64,000 nucleotides of DNA from assembly GCA_947044365.1 (NCBI GenBank), contig OX345636.1, forward strand, positions 32,252,712 to 32,316,711, read 5' to 3'. The notes below the pieces were generated by a model, which saw only the letters and a program-made list of their open reading frames with translations, was not told where the DNA came from and ran no database searches. This document shows, one piece after another, positions 33,029 to 45,304 of the stretch; position 1 is the stretch's first letter; each line of letters starts with the position of its first letter. The position numbers were made by a program, and so were the translations under genes. The DNA comes from Petrosia ficiformis. Its lineage: Eukaryota > Porifera > Demospongiae > Haplosclerida > Petrosiidae.

Positions 33029-33802
33029 CATGTTTCTGGGAAATTACATCCAACTGCAAACAATGGCTCAAGCATTGTGCATAATGTTCGTGCATATAAC
33101 ACGTGTAACATTTATGCATAACATCATAACACATGGTACCTGTAACTTGTAATATCATAAGTGCTGTATATGTCATAGCACCTGTACTTGTGTAGATATT
33201 CAATCCTGTTTGCTAAAAGATTGCATGATAGATGAAGGAAAGGGAAGCTTATGGAATGTAGAAGGACAAAGACAAAGGTGGAGCAAGAGAAAGTTGATGA
33301 TGTATAGAATGTGGAGAAGCAAAACATAAAGTATACGTAGTTTTAACACCCACATGAATTGTTATATTCATTGTTTTGCAGACTGAACTACTTGTACATT
33401 TATATAGTTTTAATTACACCAATTACAACTAGTAAAACCAATACAACCTGTAGTGTTTGCTGTTTATAATTGAATGGATAGACTTGCAATATATATATAT
33501 ATATATATATTAGAGTTGTTTTAGTTTGACAATTATGAGCGCTTTTAGTTACAGTTATAGTATGCCTAGTTTATCACAGTTTAGTTTAGTTATATTTAAT
33601 TTTAATTAACTAAAACAATTTTAGGCTTACTAAAAGGGTTTTAGTTTTAGGTAACTAACTAAAAGTGCCATTATTAGCCATTTTCTATTTTAGTTTGTTG
33701 TTGGTATTAGAGTGGACTTGTAGATTAGTTAACTAAAAGTCAAAATGCTGTATTAAAAGGGGTTTTAAGTTATAGTTATACCTAACTAAACAAAACTAAT
33801 AC

Positions 33803-33841
<39 letters not shown>

Positions 33842-34600
33842 TATATGTAAATGCATTACAAAATACTCAATAGTTAGATACTTATATACTATAATATAAA
33901 TAGACATTTCAGTAAAAGGCCATAGACTGTTTCAGGCCAACAGACAAAAGACTACATAACGACATTTGTGTTGACAGATCACCTTTTTTGTCTTCTCCAA
34001 AATTAATCGCTGTTGGTTTTTTGCTATTCTAACTACCAGTTGACCATCAATACAAAGCCATCTATCAGTATAGCTAATAGTCACTGTATCATCTGTGCAA
34101 ATATAATTATTGAACAGCCCTGTAAGTTTGTCATGTGCTTATGTACTAGTATCCAATAGATGTCCTTATTGCTATATCAAACTTGACCTCAATAGTTTAA
34201 TATGAATTCACCATCTGGTGTACATGAAAGACATTGAGTGTTTTAGTACGATGTAAAGAGAATAACTGTATGTAGGCATGTAGTAAGACTAAACAGCAAT
34301 CAAAACTACCTTCTCAGCGGCTGTAAAGAATCATTCATATCTGCCAGTCCCCTGACCTGCTGACAGTAAACAGCACTGATCGACCTGCTGACAGTAAACA
34401 ACCTTCTAATGTATCTGTATCTGCAACTGAAAAGCAGCTTACCACAAACTTATTTAAAAGATTAGATAATTCATACAGGAGGCTAGGTAGCTGTAATAAA
34501 TAAATAATATTATAGTTTATTATAAAAATTCACCTTTTATATATTTCATATTCTTCAAACTTCATTCACATTCTAAGACCTGAAATGGTGTCACCTGAGG
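33029..34600. other. Intergenic AT-rich DNA with TA microsatellites
   Basis: Contains (TA)n tracts at 33491-33510 and 33807-33846. Between them lies a self-complementary TTTTAGTTAACTAAAA-rich stretch (about 33530-33790) that resembles a small foldback element. No gene supported. Confidence 0.55.
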
Positions 34601-34815
34601 CATCCAGTAAAACAGTCAAACAACAAAGTGCAACTATCACTTCCATAAGAAAGGACATATTAAGACAATTACAAGTTTCAAATTCAATCTGAGTTGAGGG
34701 GCAAGTCAGCCAGAGAAGATCTCTTGAAGTTTGAATTAGCAGCAGATGAGCAAAGTGCAGTCATGAAAGGAGATTTAGAGATTCCATGGAACAAAATGAG
34801 AACAATGAGAAGGTA
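34600..34815 (+). pseudogene. Coding-like fragment of unknown family
   Basis: An open stretch reads LRGKSAREDLLKFELAADEQ and then IPWNKMRTMRR before a donor-like GGTATATAA. The amino-acid composition is protein-like and unlike the surrounding AT noise. The frame is open for only about 70 codons, and no acceptor or partner exon was found. It may be a transposon gene remnant or a stray exon. Confidence 0.3.
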
Positions 34816-35699
34816 TATAAAATTATATATACATAATACATTATTAATCAATAAACAAATAAACACAAACAGATTGATTATGAAATAAATATGTGGCATT
34901 CAAATGAAGTGAACAGCACATGAGACAGTGAGTAAATAATACGAGAGGGGATTCAAACGTCATATTTTTTTCAGAAGCTTGCTTGTATTCCTTTACTTGC
35001 AAACCTGGGGCTCCGCTTGTGCACATACCACACTTAACAGGAAAAGTGATGGAGTTTCTATATAAATACAACGGGTAATTTTTAATACAATAACATGTAC
35101 ATGTATAGACACATGAATATGTGTAGCACTTCTTTCTATGTACACACAAATTACATAAAATAATCTGTAAATACCACAATTATTAACGATATGTGGTGAC
35201 AAGGGTGGATCTTCATTTCAGATGAATTTTCAACTTCAAGTGAAGACCATAGACAACCCAAACTCAATCCAGCAATTTCAAACTTCTGATTCCCAACATA
35301 TACATGTATAATTATATGGATAGATACAGCGATCAGATTGATTAGCTATAGGAAACTGAATGGAAGTATAATTACACTAAAGCAATCCACTCTCTGCAAT
35401 TGTAGAGGAAAAATGACAGGAGCATTTTTGAGTGGGGAGTGATGTCACATGATGTAAGGGCTTATCAGGACCTAGTGGTACACAATACACAGAAAATTAA
35501 TTATAAAAATTCTCTTCAAAACATATACAGCTGTCTATGGTGTAAAACAGAATTTTAATGTCAAACATTTCATTGAGAACTACAGACTCCATCAATGATG
35601 ATCAACAAACATTTCTAATGTCAGGTGGATATATCGAAATGGAAGAGTTCAATAATGCTTTATGAAAGTCATTTTTTTGGGTTCCATTATTATTGAAAA

Positions 35700-36480
35700 G
35701 TTCTGAATGATTGGATACTGTAATATTCATAGTTTTTTGTTTGTTATCACCATTCAAAATTGTTTCTAATAACAAAACGTTTTGGTGGCTATGCAGCATC
35801 AGTGGTATAATAATAAATAAACACAAATAAATTCTACTATTTATACTATATTGGAGTGTGCAAGACACTCAGGAGCATGCATGATGTTACAGAGGTCACA
35901 AGTACTGGTCTTGGTCACACGCACCTCGTTGTAAGTTGAGCTTGTGACTGGATTACATTGTCAGGTTTAGATCTCAGGTAGCAGTCTTTTTTCTCTGTTC
36001 AGAACACCTTCCTTTTTGTGTATGCGCTTAGACTCCATCGTACAACGAAAATGTGTAAAAGCACGGCGATCTATTATTGTGGTGTTGTCCCAATAAATGC
36101 TATGATTGGTGGAGATTACATGTTCAGCCAAGGCACTAGTATTCACATCAAATGTGTAAACAGCTCTTTGAAGTTCCTTCAGACGCTGAGTATAACTACC
36201 AAAACGTTTGGTTATTAAAAACAATTATTAATCTATGAATATTACACTACCCAATCATTCAGGAGACTGCAATTCAGTCACAAGGTCAACATACAATCAA
36301 GTGCGTGTGACCAAGAACAGCATGTGACCTCTATAACATTCTGCATGCTCACATGTGTCTTTCACACTCCAGTGTAGTATAAATAGTAGAATTTATACCA
36401 CTAATAGAGGTAGTTGCAACATACCTTCTGAAACATTTCGTTCTTAAAAACAATTTTGATTGGTGAAAACAAAATACAAA
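35700..36480 (-). mobile_element. Penelope-like element fragment within long inverted repeats
   Basis: The minus-strand frame 35967-36224 reads AEHVISTNHSIYWDNTTIID, then RCTMESKRIHK and LNREKRLLPEI, which is the conserved tail of the GIY-YIG endonuclease region of Penelope-like retroelements. About 200 bp on each side are inverted copies of each other (for example GGAGTGTGCAAGACACTC on the left against a GTCTTTCACACTCC relative on the right), consistent with the pseudo-LTR arrangement of these elements. A second fragment lies at 61010-61300. The reverse transcriptase is missing here. Confidence 0.65.
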
Positions 36481-37119
36481 CTAAAAAGATTTCGTCATAT
36501 CAGGTATAATACATAAATCAACTAACAAATTAATGATTTACAATTAAGAACTCATTTACATACATGCTTAACTGACTTATATACCTCATTTAAATTGTTT
36601 CACTCTCTCTTCTACTTTCCTTGATGATGAGTGTCATATTGTTGACCAGACAATGACTGTTGCCACAGATACATCCATGGATGGCACATGTGAGGACTTT
36701 CAGGAATACGAATCAACAACACAACAACTTTCAGAGCATTGCAACATCTAAAGCCAAAGGAAGCAGCTATAGCAGCAAAACAATTATACAAATAATTATA
36801 AAAATGAATCCCATATATATACAGAAATACATCTAATTGAACCTATTTTGACAAAGCAGAATAAGTCACAGAAATAGCTCTCCACCATTGTAAACATTTC
36901 TCATCAGTAATTTAACACAACAGACATTGACCAGCTTGAGCTCCATCGTCTAAAATGTTTGATGATAGATTTTCTTCGTTCAGTAAGGCTAATTCCCCTA
37001 CTAATCGCTCTAAACTTCTCGTACACCACTCTGTCATATTGCATGGACTACACCACTCCCACTTTAATTTCCCATAACTTGAAATTCAATTGATAATTGC
37101 AATATCAGTGAATTAATAA

Positions 37120-37268
37120 TTTGAGGTGAGATTCATCTGCATAACTACTTTAAACTAATATATTTGACAGGTGAAATTCACTTGCATAAACATCAACATT
37201 TTGACAGGTGAGATTCATCTGCAAAACTACTTGAAACTAATATATTCGACAGGTGAAAATCACCTGCA
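37120..37268 (+). repeat. Short tandem repeat GACAGGTGARATTCAYCTGCA
   Basis: Four imperfect copies of a 21-base palindromic core (AGGTGA...TCACCT-like), separated by AACTACTTTAAACTAATATA-type spacers. The core is itself self-complementary. Confidence 0.6.
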
Positions 37269-37269
37269 G

Positions 37270-39465
37270 AAAAAATAAGTACATAAAATTAAATGATGTT
37301 AATTTTGGCACTAATCACCCGTCAAATGACATCATGATCATGTGTTGGGCAACTGTCCTTCTGAAACACTTACGTAGGAAATGTACAAATTTCCTGCAAA
37401 ATTTCAGCTGCAAGGTAGTGCAAATTCCCTGTACACCGACATGTGCAGTAAATTGTGAAGTACACATCATATTTCAGGATGTCAGTAATTGTAAATTATG
37501 TTTGATATATAAATATGAATATCATGCCTTTGAAATCACCATTTATATAATAATAATAAATCAATCACTGAATAAATCTAATCCCAATAATTATGAACTT
37601 AACTACAACTGTCACTAAAGAATCACATATATAGGATAACACATAATTATGTTTAAATTACTATCTGTTCAGTTATCATTTACTACTCACTTAAAAAGTA
37701 GGGAATTAACTGGAACATTCCAGGTAGAAGAATTACTTATGCAATGTTTTTTAGAGCTAGGGGAAACTTTCAGTCCTTTGTGTATTCGTCAAGCTTGTTA
37801 ACATCGCGTCGAGCTTAGAAGATCGCCAGGACAATGGATGAACACAACCATTTCCTAATCAAATGTACTGTCTTCACTACTTATTAAATCCAATATCATG
37901 ATCTTCTCCCATAGAATGTTGTCTCCTTCTCTAGAAAATTTCATTTACTCTAAACTGGAAGTCCTTTCAGTCAGCTTTTGTGGAATGCAGAATAATTATA
38001 ATAAACACTCTGTGTGAGTTACATCTATTTGTTTGTTAGCTAGTGTTGTCCAAATATTTGTTAAATGTTTGCATTACCAGTTAAATTTCCACATACACAG
38101 AAAGAAATTAAATGGAATCAGAGAAGTTCCGTGCTTTGTGTTACTGGACAGCAAAACAGACAAAAAAACACAGAAATTGTTAAACATCTATAGTGCATGT
38201 CATATGTGGAGTAATTGCTATGGCAGGTATGGCTAAAGCTGTACCACTTTTCAGACAAAAATCTCAAACACATCTAGCACTAAGACAATTATTTGGTAAA
38301 TGTAAATATGACAGTATAAATGGTAATATTCGAATATTAGTTCACTAAGATTAGCAGATATCAAGTGTGAAACTGTACATGTGTGTATACATGTGTATTT
38401 ATGTAAAAATATACATGTATGAATGTGTAGCACTTTTTAATAGTGTTACCAATAATTAACCGCAGTATATGCATGTATGACAAGGTCTTATACATGTGCA
38501 TGTATGCCTATATAGTACATATTGATGATGCACGTGTTGTGTGGTATGGGTGACTAACTGTACAATACTTAAAAATCTGGATGTGTAAAATATTGTTTGG
38601 GTTTATTCTAGATCTTTGAAACCTGCGCAAGACTGCTATTTTACAACACATGTATATATTATGCTGTAGCAATGCTTGGGGAAGTGTTTTGTGGTCTAAA
38701 CGGGGTTTAGATCTTTTAACACTGTGTATTGTAACACATGACCTATGTACCGTTACATAGTTTGCCTGACATACAGATTATAATTATTATTTTTGTTGTA
38801 TGGTATGGAAAATTCTTATTTGTTCCTTGAACCCTGCCCTGCGTTGGATCGGCATTACACACATGTACATATAAAATAATACTGTTACTAATGTGAATAT
38901 GAACATGCAGATGATTTTATTTATTGTGGATAAGATAGATTTTTAAGCCCAAATTGAACATTACATTATAAGGCTAGAGATTGTAATTTTTCATCCAAAA
39001 TTCTAGAATAATTAATACAGGTGGGCGGGAATTATCCATTATTAATTAGAAATTAACACTTACAAAAACATGTTATAATATAAATTTCATAGACAATTAA
39101 ACTCAAAAAGCAATTGAATTTTGTACTGAATTTGTTTTTTTAAGTTTGAAGTTTGTAAGAAGTTTCAATCGAAGAAATTATCATGAGCTATAATACTATA
39201 TATATAGTATATTGATATGTTAAATTTCTTAATTAGTTAATGAAAGTGCTAACTTTAGGTATTGATATATGACTTTCTTAAATAAAAAAGTGCTAACTTG
39301 AACTGTTAAAAGAACTCAAACTTAAAAAATTGCAATTTCAACAACTTAGACCCTTTTTCTAAATGTCGGCTTCTCCAGACACTTGTTGCTTGCACCTAGG
39401 AGTGCTTCTGAATCGTACAATAGTCCTTCTGAACTACAGCAATATATAGATATCAATTCATAATT
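37270..39465. other. Intergenic, no supported gene
   Basis: Short frames at 37253-37618 and 38033-38236 lack family resemblance, codon bias and splice partners. No RNA gene recognised. Confidence 0.5.
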
Positions 39466-39471
39466 CATTGA

Positions 39472-40345
39472 TTAATATAACTTTTTAAGTGAGTCATGGC
39501 ATTGATTATTTATACGAATGCATACTTCTGATATTCTATCAGGTAACTTCAAATCAGACAGTGAATGACCACATATACAAGTGACATCTTCAAGCATTGT
39601 GGGGAGAAGAGATCTTTGTGTTTCAGAGAGTTGGGTAAATAAGTATCCATATTTCACACTCCTCGTGCTGGGCAATTAAATTGGTGTTACGAGCATGTTG
39701 AATACTTGTAATAAATGAAAGATTTTTTAATTTACCACTTCTTTTCTACAACGAAGGACAATGTAATTCACTCGTAAGAGTACCGTAAAGGTCACTGAAG
39801 TCATTTCATACTGGATCTCGCAGCTTTTAAAAACACACCTAATGGAAGGCGAACACACAATTACACAATTTGCATGTTGTCCACACTTTTTAATATACAG
39901 AATGTAGGCAGTGCCTGAGTTGACAGCAATAACTGAAATATTCCTCCAATTTTCCTAACAAACCTAAATCGAGATCTTTCTTTCAATTTGTTTCTCCATA
40001 CTTCTAAGTAGAACAATTATCTTCAACAGCAATCCAGAACTTGAATTGCTATATCACTAGCAGCAGTGAAAACATGGAATTTTTTACTGTGTAGCTGCAA
40101 CCTGGAAATAACATCTGCCAGAAGTACTTTAACCAGAAAAAGGCTATCTAGGAAAAAGGGCAGTAGTTCTGGATAGTTTTTAACAGGAGGTCAAAGATCT
40201 TTAAGGGTTTTGTGCTTAGAAATAACCGACTTGATCTCTTCTTCACATTCCTTCCTCATTAATCCCACTGATACATTTATAACACTCAATATATGCTCAA
40301 GTGGATTTTTCCATGAATAGAAGTGTGCAGTTTACTCTGGTACCA
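39472..40345 (-). pseudogene. Decayed transposon-like protein
   Basis: On the minus strand, open stretches in several frames read WKNPLEHILSVINVSVGLMR, KNYPELLPFFLDSLFLVKVL, KKFHVFTAASDIAIQVL and, further down, TMLEDVTCICGHSLSDL to a stop at 39472. The segments are separated by frameshifts and stops. The style resembles large transposon-encoded proteins of cnidarians and sponges, but I cannot name the family. Confidence 0.4.
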
Positions 40346-40447
40346 AATAATAGCAGCTGCATAATAGGCATATACAAGAGATTTTCGAATTTGTCGAGAC
40401 TGAACCATTAATTTCACATTTTGACGTCCAGTATACTGCAACCTAGA

Positions 40448-40478
40448 CTGATGATGGCGAGACCAAAGGGTCTGAAAC
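40448..40478 (+). ncRNA. Weak hammerhead-like core
   Basis: CTGATGA, five bases, AGACC-AAAG-GGTCT stem-loop, GAAAC. The CUGAUGA and GAAA boxes and a 5-bp stem II are present, but the extra bases before the stem are not canonical. It lies in transposon-derived DNA. Confidence 0.2.
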
Positions 40479-41368
40479 TGAACCCTTATCCACTGATACA
40501 GCTTTAGTTAGATGAGTTATATACAAGCCCAAACTTACTGAGCAAAACGTTTTCATTGCTCTTTTATGGAATACGGGCCTGCATCAAATTTGACACCCTT
40601 ATATTATGCCATTTGCATGTGTGCTGACACATGGAAACTACGACACGTCAACAATGTGGATTTGGATGGATAGTGATAATGAAATCACTTTTAATTTTTT
40701 ACTAGTTAACCATGTCAGTAATCTGCACCCGTTTTTCTCAAGTTTTTAGAAAAGAACACTTGTGTCATTCAAGAATTTTTTACAGTGAACCTGTGCACTA
40801 TATACAAACTGGAATGCATGACTTTATACTTTATGATGTTGAAAATGACTTGAGTATTTCTAATGCTATCCATTTTGGGCAATATGTCAAATGTATAGCT
40901 TCTGAACTTGAAGATTGTTCAATGAAAGAAAATAATCCATCACAAGGTATTGAATCAATAATCATGTATTGGTAAATAGATATTAAAATGAGGAATGGTT
41001 TGTGATTTTGATTGGTACCATTGCTATATACAATTCAACTCATACTGTGTAATAGTTTGTATAAGCGTTAACACCTTCAATTGTTTGATGACTACTGCCA
41101 GCGAGTCTTCAAGAAAGCATAATCCTGATGTTTGTCCAAATCCTATGAACTAGAAAGTTTAGCTTGCAATTAATGATACCAGAAGGAGCAAATGAAAACC
41201 ACCAACTTGAAACAATCCACATAAAGTACATAGTGTGAAATTATACTTGATTTTGTTTAATATTTATTAATGTGATAAATATTGTTTATCACAATTTTCT
41301 AAAGAAGGTTTATTGAGAAAGAATAAAGAATATGGTAGTATAAAGATTATTACTGAAATAAAATAGAT

Positions 41369-41393
41369 GTTTCAACCCAAAGGTTTTCATCAG
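41369..41393 (-). ncRNA. Possible hammerhead ribozyme core of a Penelope-like element
   Basis: Minus strand: CTGATGA, A, AACC-TTTG-GGTT stem-loop, GAAAC. Both conserved core boxes flank a 4-bp stem II. It lies about 400 bases downstream (same strand) of a Penelope-like reverse transcriptase remnant; such elements are known to carry hammerhead motifs in their pseudo-LTRs. Stems I and III were not resolved. Confidence 0.35.
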
Positions 41394-41766
41394 TGTGAAA
41401 ACAAAAAGCCTAATTTATTTAAGTATTTATAGGCTTGGAATAGACAGTTAAGCGTGGTGGTTGTGGCTCACATGACTGGGGCATTGTCCTGTAAGTATGA
41501 AGACCATATAGGGTTTAAGTATACTCCAGGATCTTTCCCATTTGATATTCTGTCCTGTATTGTTAACATCGATAGAATGACATTCTAGGGGTTGCCTACT
41601 CTGTTGGTTCTTTTGTGTTCTATCATTCTGGTTGTTAAATTCATCCAGTTTCTATGTATTTTCCTCCACACTCACTATAGACTACTCTGTTTTCTCCAAA
41701 TGTGGCGTGGGAAGTGTTAGTTTGGAGACTGACATCTTCAGAGTCTGTTTAGATCTAAAAGCTACC

Positions 41767-42015
41767 TTAACATGTATATATATATAGTTTCCTTATTGAG
41801 GTAGCTATGTTTTCCATAATTTCTGACACATATGGTAACACTAGAGTTTCATATTTTTTTCCCTCCTCAGGTTGGTTTCTCTGAATGGGGTTACAGATTT
41901 TTAACAGAGACTGAATATTAGGAAAAGGATATCCAATGGATTGGAACACTTGTTGAAGTTTATTGGCTTCAATTCTGTATTTCTTGTCATCATTACATAT
42001 TCTATCAGCCCTGGT
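41767..42015 (-). pseudogene. Penelope-like reverse transcriptase C-terminal fragment
   Basis: Minus strand reads RADRICNDDKKYRIEANKLQ, FQSIGYPFPNIQSLL and TLVLPYVSEIMENIATSIRK, matching the thumb/connector region of Penelope-like reverse transcriptases (RA..IC, NGYP-like, LPYV..). The GIY-YIG part is not adjacent. A stop precedes it upstream, and the rest of the RT is absent. Confidence 0.6.
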
Positions 42016-42192
42016 TCAAACATCAGATGATGATTCGTGTGTGCGGGCTTCCTATACATATATATTCCTATAATAATTATTTACAAAGTGTCATAACTAT
42101 AATAGTTATGTAATTTACATAGGAGTGCCAGTAATTTTTTACTACTTCACATCACATTCTCAGGAGCCAGTTTCTTCACTCTGACATTTCGT

Positions 42193-42237
42193 CCATTAGT
42201 GTGAAATGGTGTCAATGACGCCATTTCACACTAATGG
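42193..42237. repeat. 17-bp-arm perfect hairpin
   Basis: CCATTAGTGTGAAATGG and its exact reverse complement are separated by 11 bases that can pair further (TGTCA/TGACG). It stands alone in intergenic DNA. Confidence 0.8.
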
Positions 42238-42239
42238 AA

Positions 42240-43890
42240 ATTGTGACAATTTCAGTATCATAGTCAGCAACAGCGGCAACATAACCAAGACCAGATGTTA
42301 TTCAAGTAACCCTCAAATTCAGAGTGTATGTTATAGTAAAAGCATCGCCTGCGGTCACTGAGCATTTGGGACAACAATGCCGGATAAATGATAACTCCAA
42401 CTGAGTCAAACCTCTCTATTGCAAGCTCCCCGAAATGGGTACTGAGGGGAAAAAAAGTTGTGTAGCATTAAAATATGGAAATTGTTTGCTTGATCTTGTG
42501 TGTTAGTTACATGGAACATCTCAACCTTGTGTGCATCATGTCTCTTTGGATTTTGATATCCCTACATCCTCTCTCATTTCATTGAAAATGTTATAATTAT
42601 AATGATAATTTTAATTATTATTATTAGGTATTGTAATAGTAATACGACAATGGACTCCAGGCGCAGTCGGGACTAGCAACTGGTATTTGAATTTTATTCT
42701 GTTTGTTACTGACTAGAATCCAATTACTAAACAATTTTTACACTTCTACAGCAGTTTGCAATTCTTAAATATCTATTTTAGGGTATTCAAATATTTGCTT
42801 TCCTTGATGACAGAATACTCCTATAATGTACTATGCCATTACTTGTTTGTAGTGAAGTACTAATTATTATATTTTGCTCAAGCTATAGATATTTATAACA
42901 ACCTCAGTGTTAATTACTTTTTACTGTTCTGTGCTTCACTAAAAAAGCCATTCACTTGTATTTAACTTGTTCCTTTTATGCATATGCATGTATGCACAAA
43001 TATTGAATACCAGAAGATAAATACAAAACAAGTGTACTCTTATGTGTTAACTTACATTACAGAGTTCATAGCTGTATTCATATCTCTTATCATCTCTACC
43101 TTATATCTCTTTGTTGGACAGTGCCTTACTTTTGTTAATTGTTTGCTGTAACCTATTTAAGTTATGTAATTGTTAGTTAAGTTGTTCTTGAGTTTAGTTC
43201 TAAGCTCTGTCAATAATATTCCCTTCCATGGTAAGACCGCACCGCTACACAAATAAATATTTAGAGATTTTGTTTCAGCACTTAGTGCATGTATTTTGAT
43301 GTTATGTGTACGTTTCATTTTATATTTCACATTGGATCAGCTCTCCTCGTTTGTTGAATCAGTAAAATAATACAAGCACTTGTAAATACACTCTGCAACA
43401 AAGTTACATGAACTTATATTGCAAATTATTTATCTCTTCATACTGTTTTGTCACCTCTGACTCAGGATTAGAACTTAAATGTATATTTACATGTATATAC
43501 TTTTCCATGCAGCTATATATACACTTAGAAAATAACAAATAACTGAAGCACTTCAAGGTTATAAAATGATGACCTCCTTGTGTCTGAAACTCAACAACAT
43601 ATTGTATTTACTTGTTGAAAATTCTTGCATCATATTTGTACTGTTTCTTTACTATATATGTTTTGGTCTGTAGGTCAACGCGCGTTCTTGTACGTGCAAC
43701 GTTCATTAATTAACCGAGCCCCCCCGAAAAGAAGCAACTTTTAATTAAAAAGATGACGTGCCTAATAATATTTTTTTTATAGTGATACATATTGCAGGAT
43801 TGAAAGGAGAATGACGTGTATGTGTGATCAGTTAAATGGAAGGACACTGCTACCTATACCTTCTCAAGCAGAAACCTTTGCGAATGCTAC
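42240..43890. other. Intergenic, no gene seen
   Basis: AT-rich DNA with no supported reading frame or recognised repeat, apart from a short GC-richer patch near 43685-43730. Confidence 0.5.
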
Positions 43891-43899
43891 TGATTTCTA

Positions 43900-43970
43900 G
43901 GCGTAGCCAGCCCCTCCCACTCAAGCGCTACGGGCGCGGGAGGCGCTTGAGTGGCGGGGCTGGCTACGCC
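43900..43970. mobile_element. GC-rich foldback (about 27-bp arms)
   Basis: GGCGTAGCCAGCCCCTCCCA and onward to AAGCG is inverted at CGCTTGAGTGGCGGGGCTGG to ACGCC, with a 16-base GC-rich loop. It is roughly 70 bp of very GC-rich DNA in AT-rich surroundings. Possibly a minimal foldback MITE. Confidence 0.6.
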
Positions 43971-44099
43971 AGACTATAGTAGAGACTCATTTAATTTGGT
44001 CACAATGTATCTTCAGTAGAAACGTATGATCGTAAGATATTTTCACTTAAAAACAAGTAAATAGGGATTCTTAAAGTTTGAAGTACTTCATTTGAACAA

Positions 44100-45304
44100 T
44101 CCAGACATTTAGTAGTATTCTGCAGAGCACTAAAAGTAGTAGAACGATCAGAATCCATTGCTGATATTTAAAGTACTTATGGGTGTGGCAATTAAAAATG
44201 TCAAAACATTAGTTGACTGTACCCTTTTCAATGAAAAAGGTCTGCATTTCCAGCTTTGTGATGCTGTGTCTTAGCATAATGTAAGATGTTATGCTACTCC
44301 ATCAAATATGCAGAGCATCAATTTCTATTGCGATTTCTGGCTATATCTAATCATTCTTGTTTCCCAATCACACGAGGTTCTGTATTGCGAGTGCATTCAT
44401 TGTAAAGATTGTGTAAAGTATTTTTAATGAAAATGCAAGATTAGGAACATCAAGACCCAAAATGTATGTGAACAATGTTGGGATGGTACCAGCCAGTGGC
44501 GTACCCAGACCGTAATTGATACCTGGGCCTAAAAAGAAGATAATCGGTGTGCGAAGCGTCAGTCTGTCACTCAGCATTCCAATATTATGTTTAGTATAAT
44601 TATAAAAATTTATAATTATTAGTATTATAATCTTATTATTGGAAAATAAGATAATTATGTTATGAATTACCACTACTGTCTTAAGTTAATACACACATAA
44701 ATTTTGATATCTAGTGATTATTTGGTTTTGTTGTTATAGTGAGTACTTAATGAAAGAAATTGCTAGTTATACTGGAATCATAAACACAGTAATTAAATAA
44801 AGAATAATGCTTACTCATGCTTCTCAGTATTTGTCTTTATATAGGTAGTCTGCAAAGTTTGATGGAAAATAGATGTATAATTTGTTGTAGTTAGCACTGC
44901 AGTAGGGCAAACCTAGCTGGTTAATTGGTTGCTTATTTTAACAAAGGCATGAACTCAGCAGTGTGTTCAGTATTATTAGAGCTCAAAACTAACTGTCATG
45001 TCTACAATTTATTAATTTAATTTTGTTGCGAAAATACCCTTCAATTAATTCTATCCTTTTTTTGGTTTTGCATGTCAACATATTAGAACGAGATATTGTG
45101 CAGTTAAGTGTTCAAGTCATTTTGTATGTGTTTGCATTATTGATAGTAAAAACTCAGAACACACAAACAAAGAAATAAATCAAAATAAATACAACAAAAC
45201 AATGGTTTAACTACTTAAGCACATTCAATAATAGAAAATCATTTTTCAAATCCCTATGTACTAGATAAAAGGATAACAATATTTTCCATAGTGCAGATAA
45301 AGTG
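44100..45304. other. Intergenic DNA downstream of gene 2
   Basis: No gene supported. CCAGTGGCGTACCCAG at about 44493 resembles a hAT terminal repeat without a partner. TTTATT near 45007 (AATAAA on the minus strand) is a candidate distal polyadenylation signal of gene 2. Confidence 0.4.

Noticed and set aside
37120..37268. CRISPR-like array
   Set aside because: Four imperfect short palindromic units with similar spacers in a eukaryotic intergenic region; no cas genes, and unit and spacer lengths are irregular.
37253..37618. 121-codon plus-strand frame
   Set aside because: AT-driven composition, no domain, no splice partners. It starts in a tandem repeat and ends in low-complexity Asn/Ile sequence.
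40712..40975. 87-codon plus-strand frame as a gene
   Set aside because: Protein-like in part, but there is no recognised family, no splice context and decayed transposons lie on both sides. Not enough to call.
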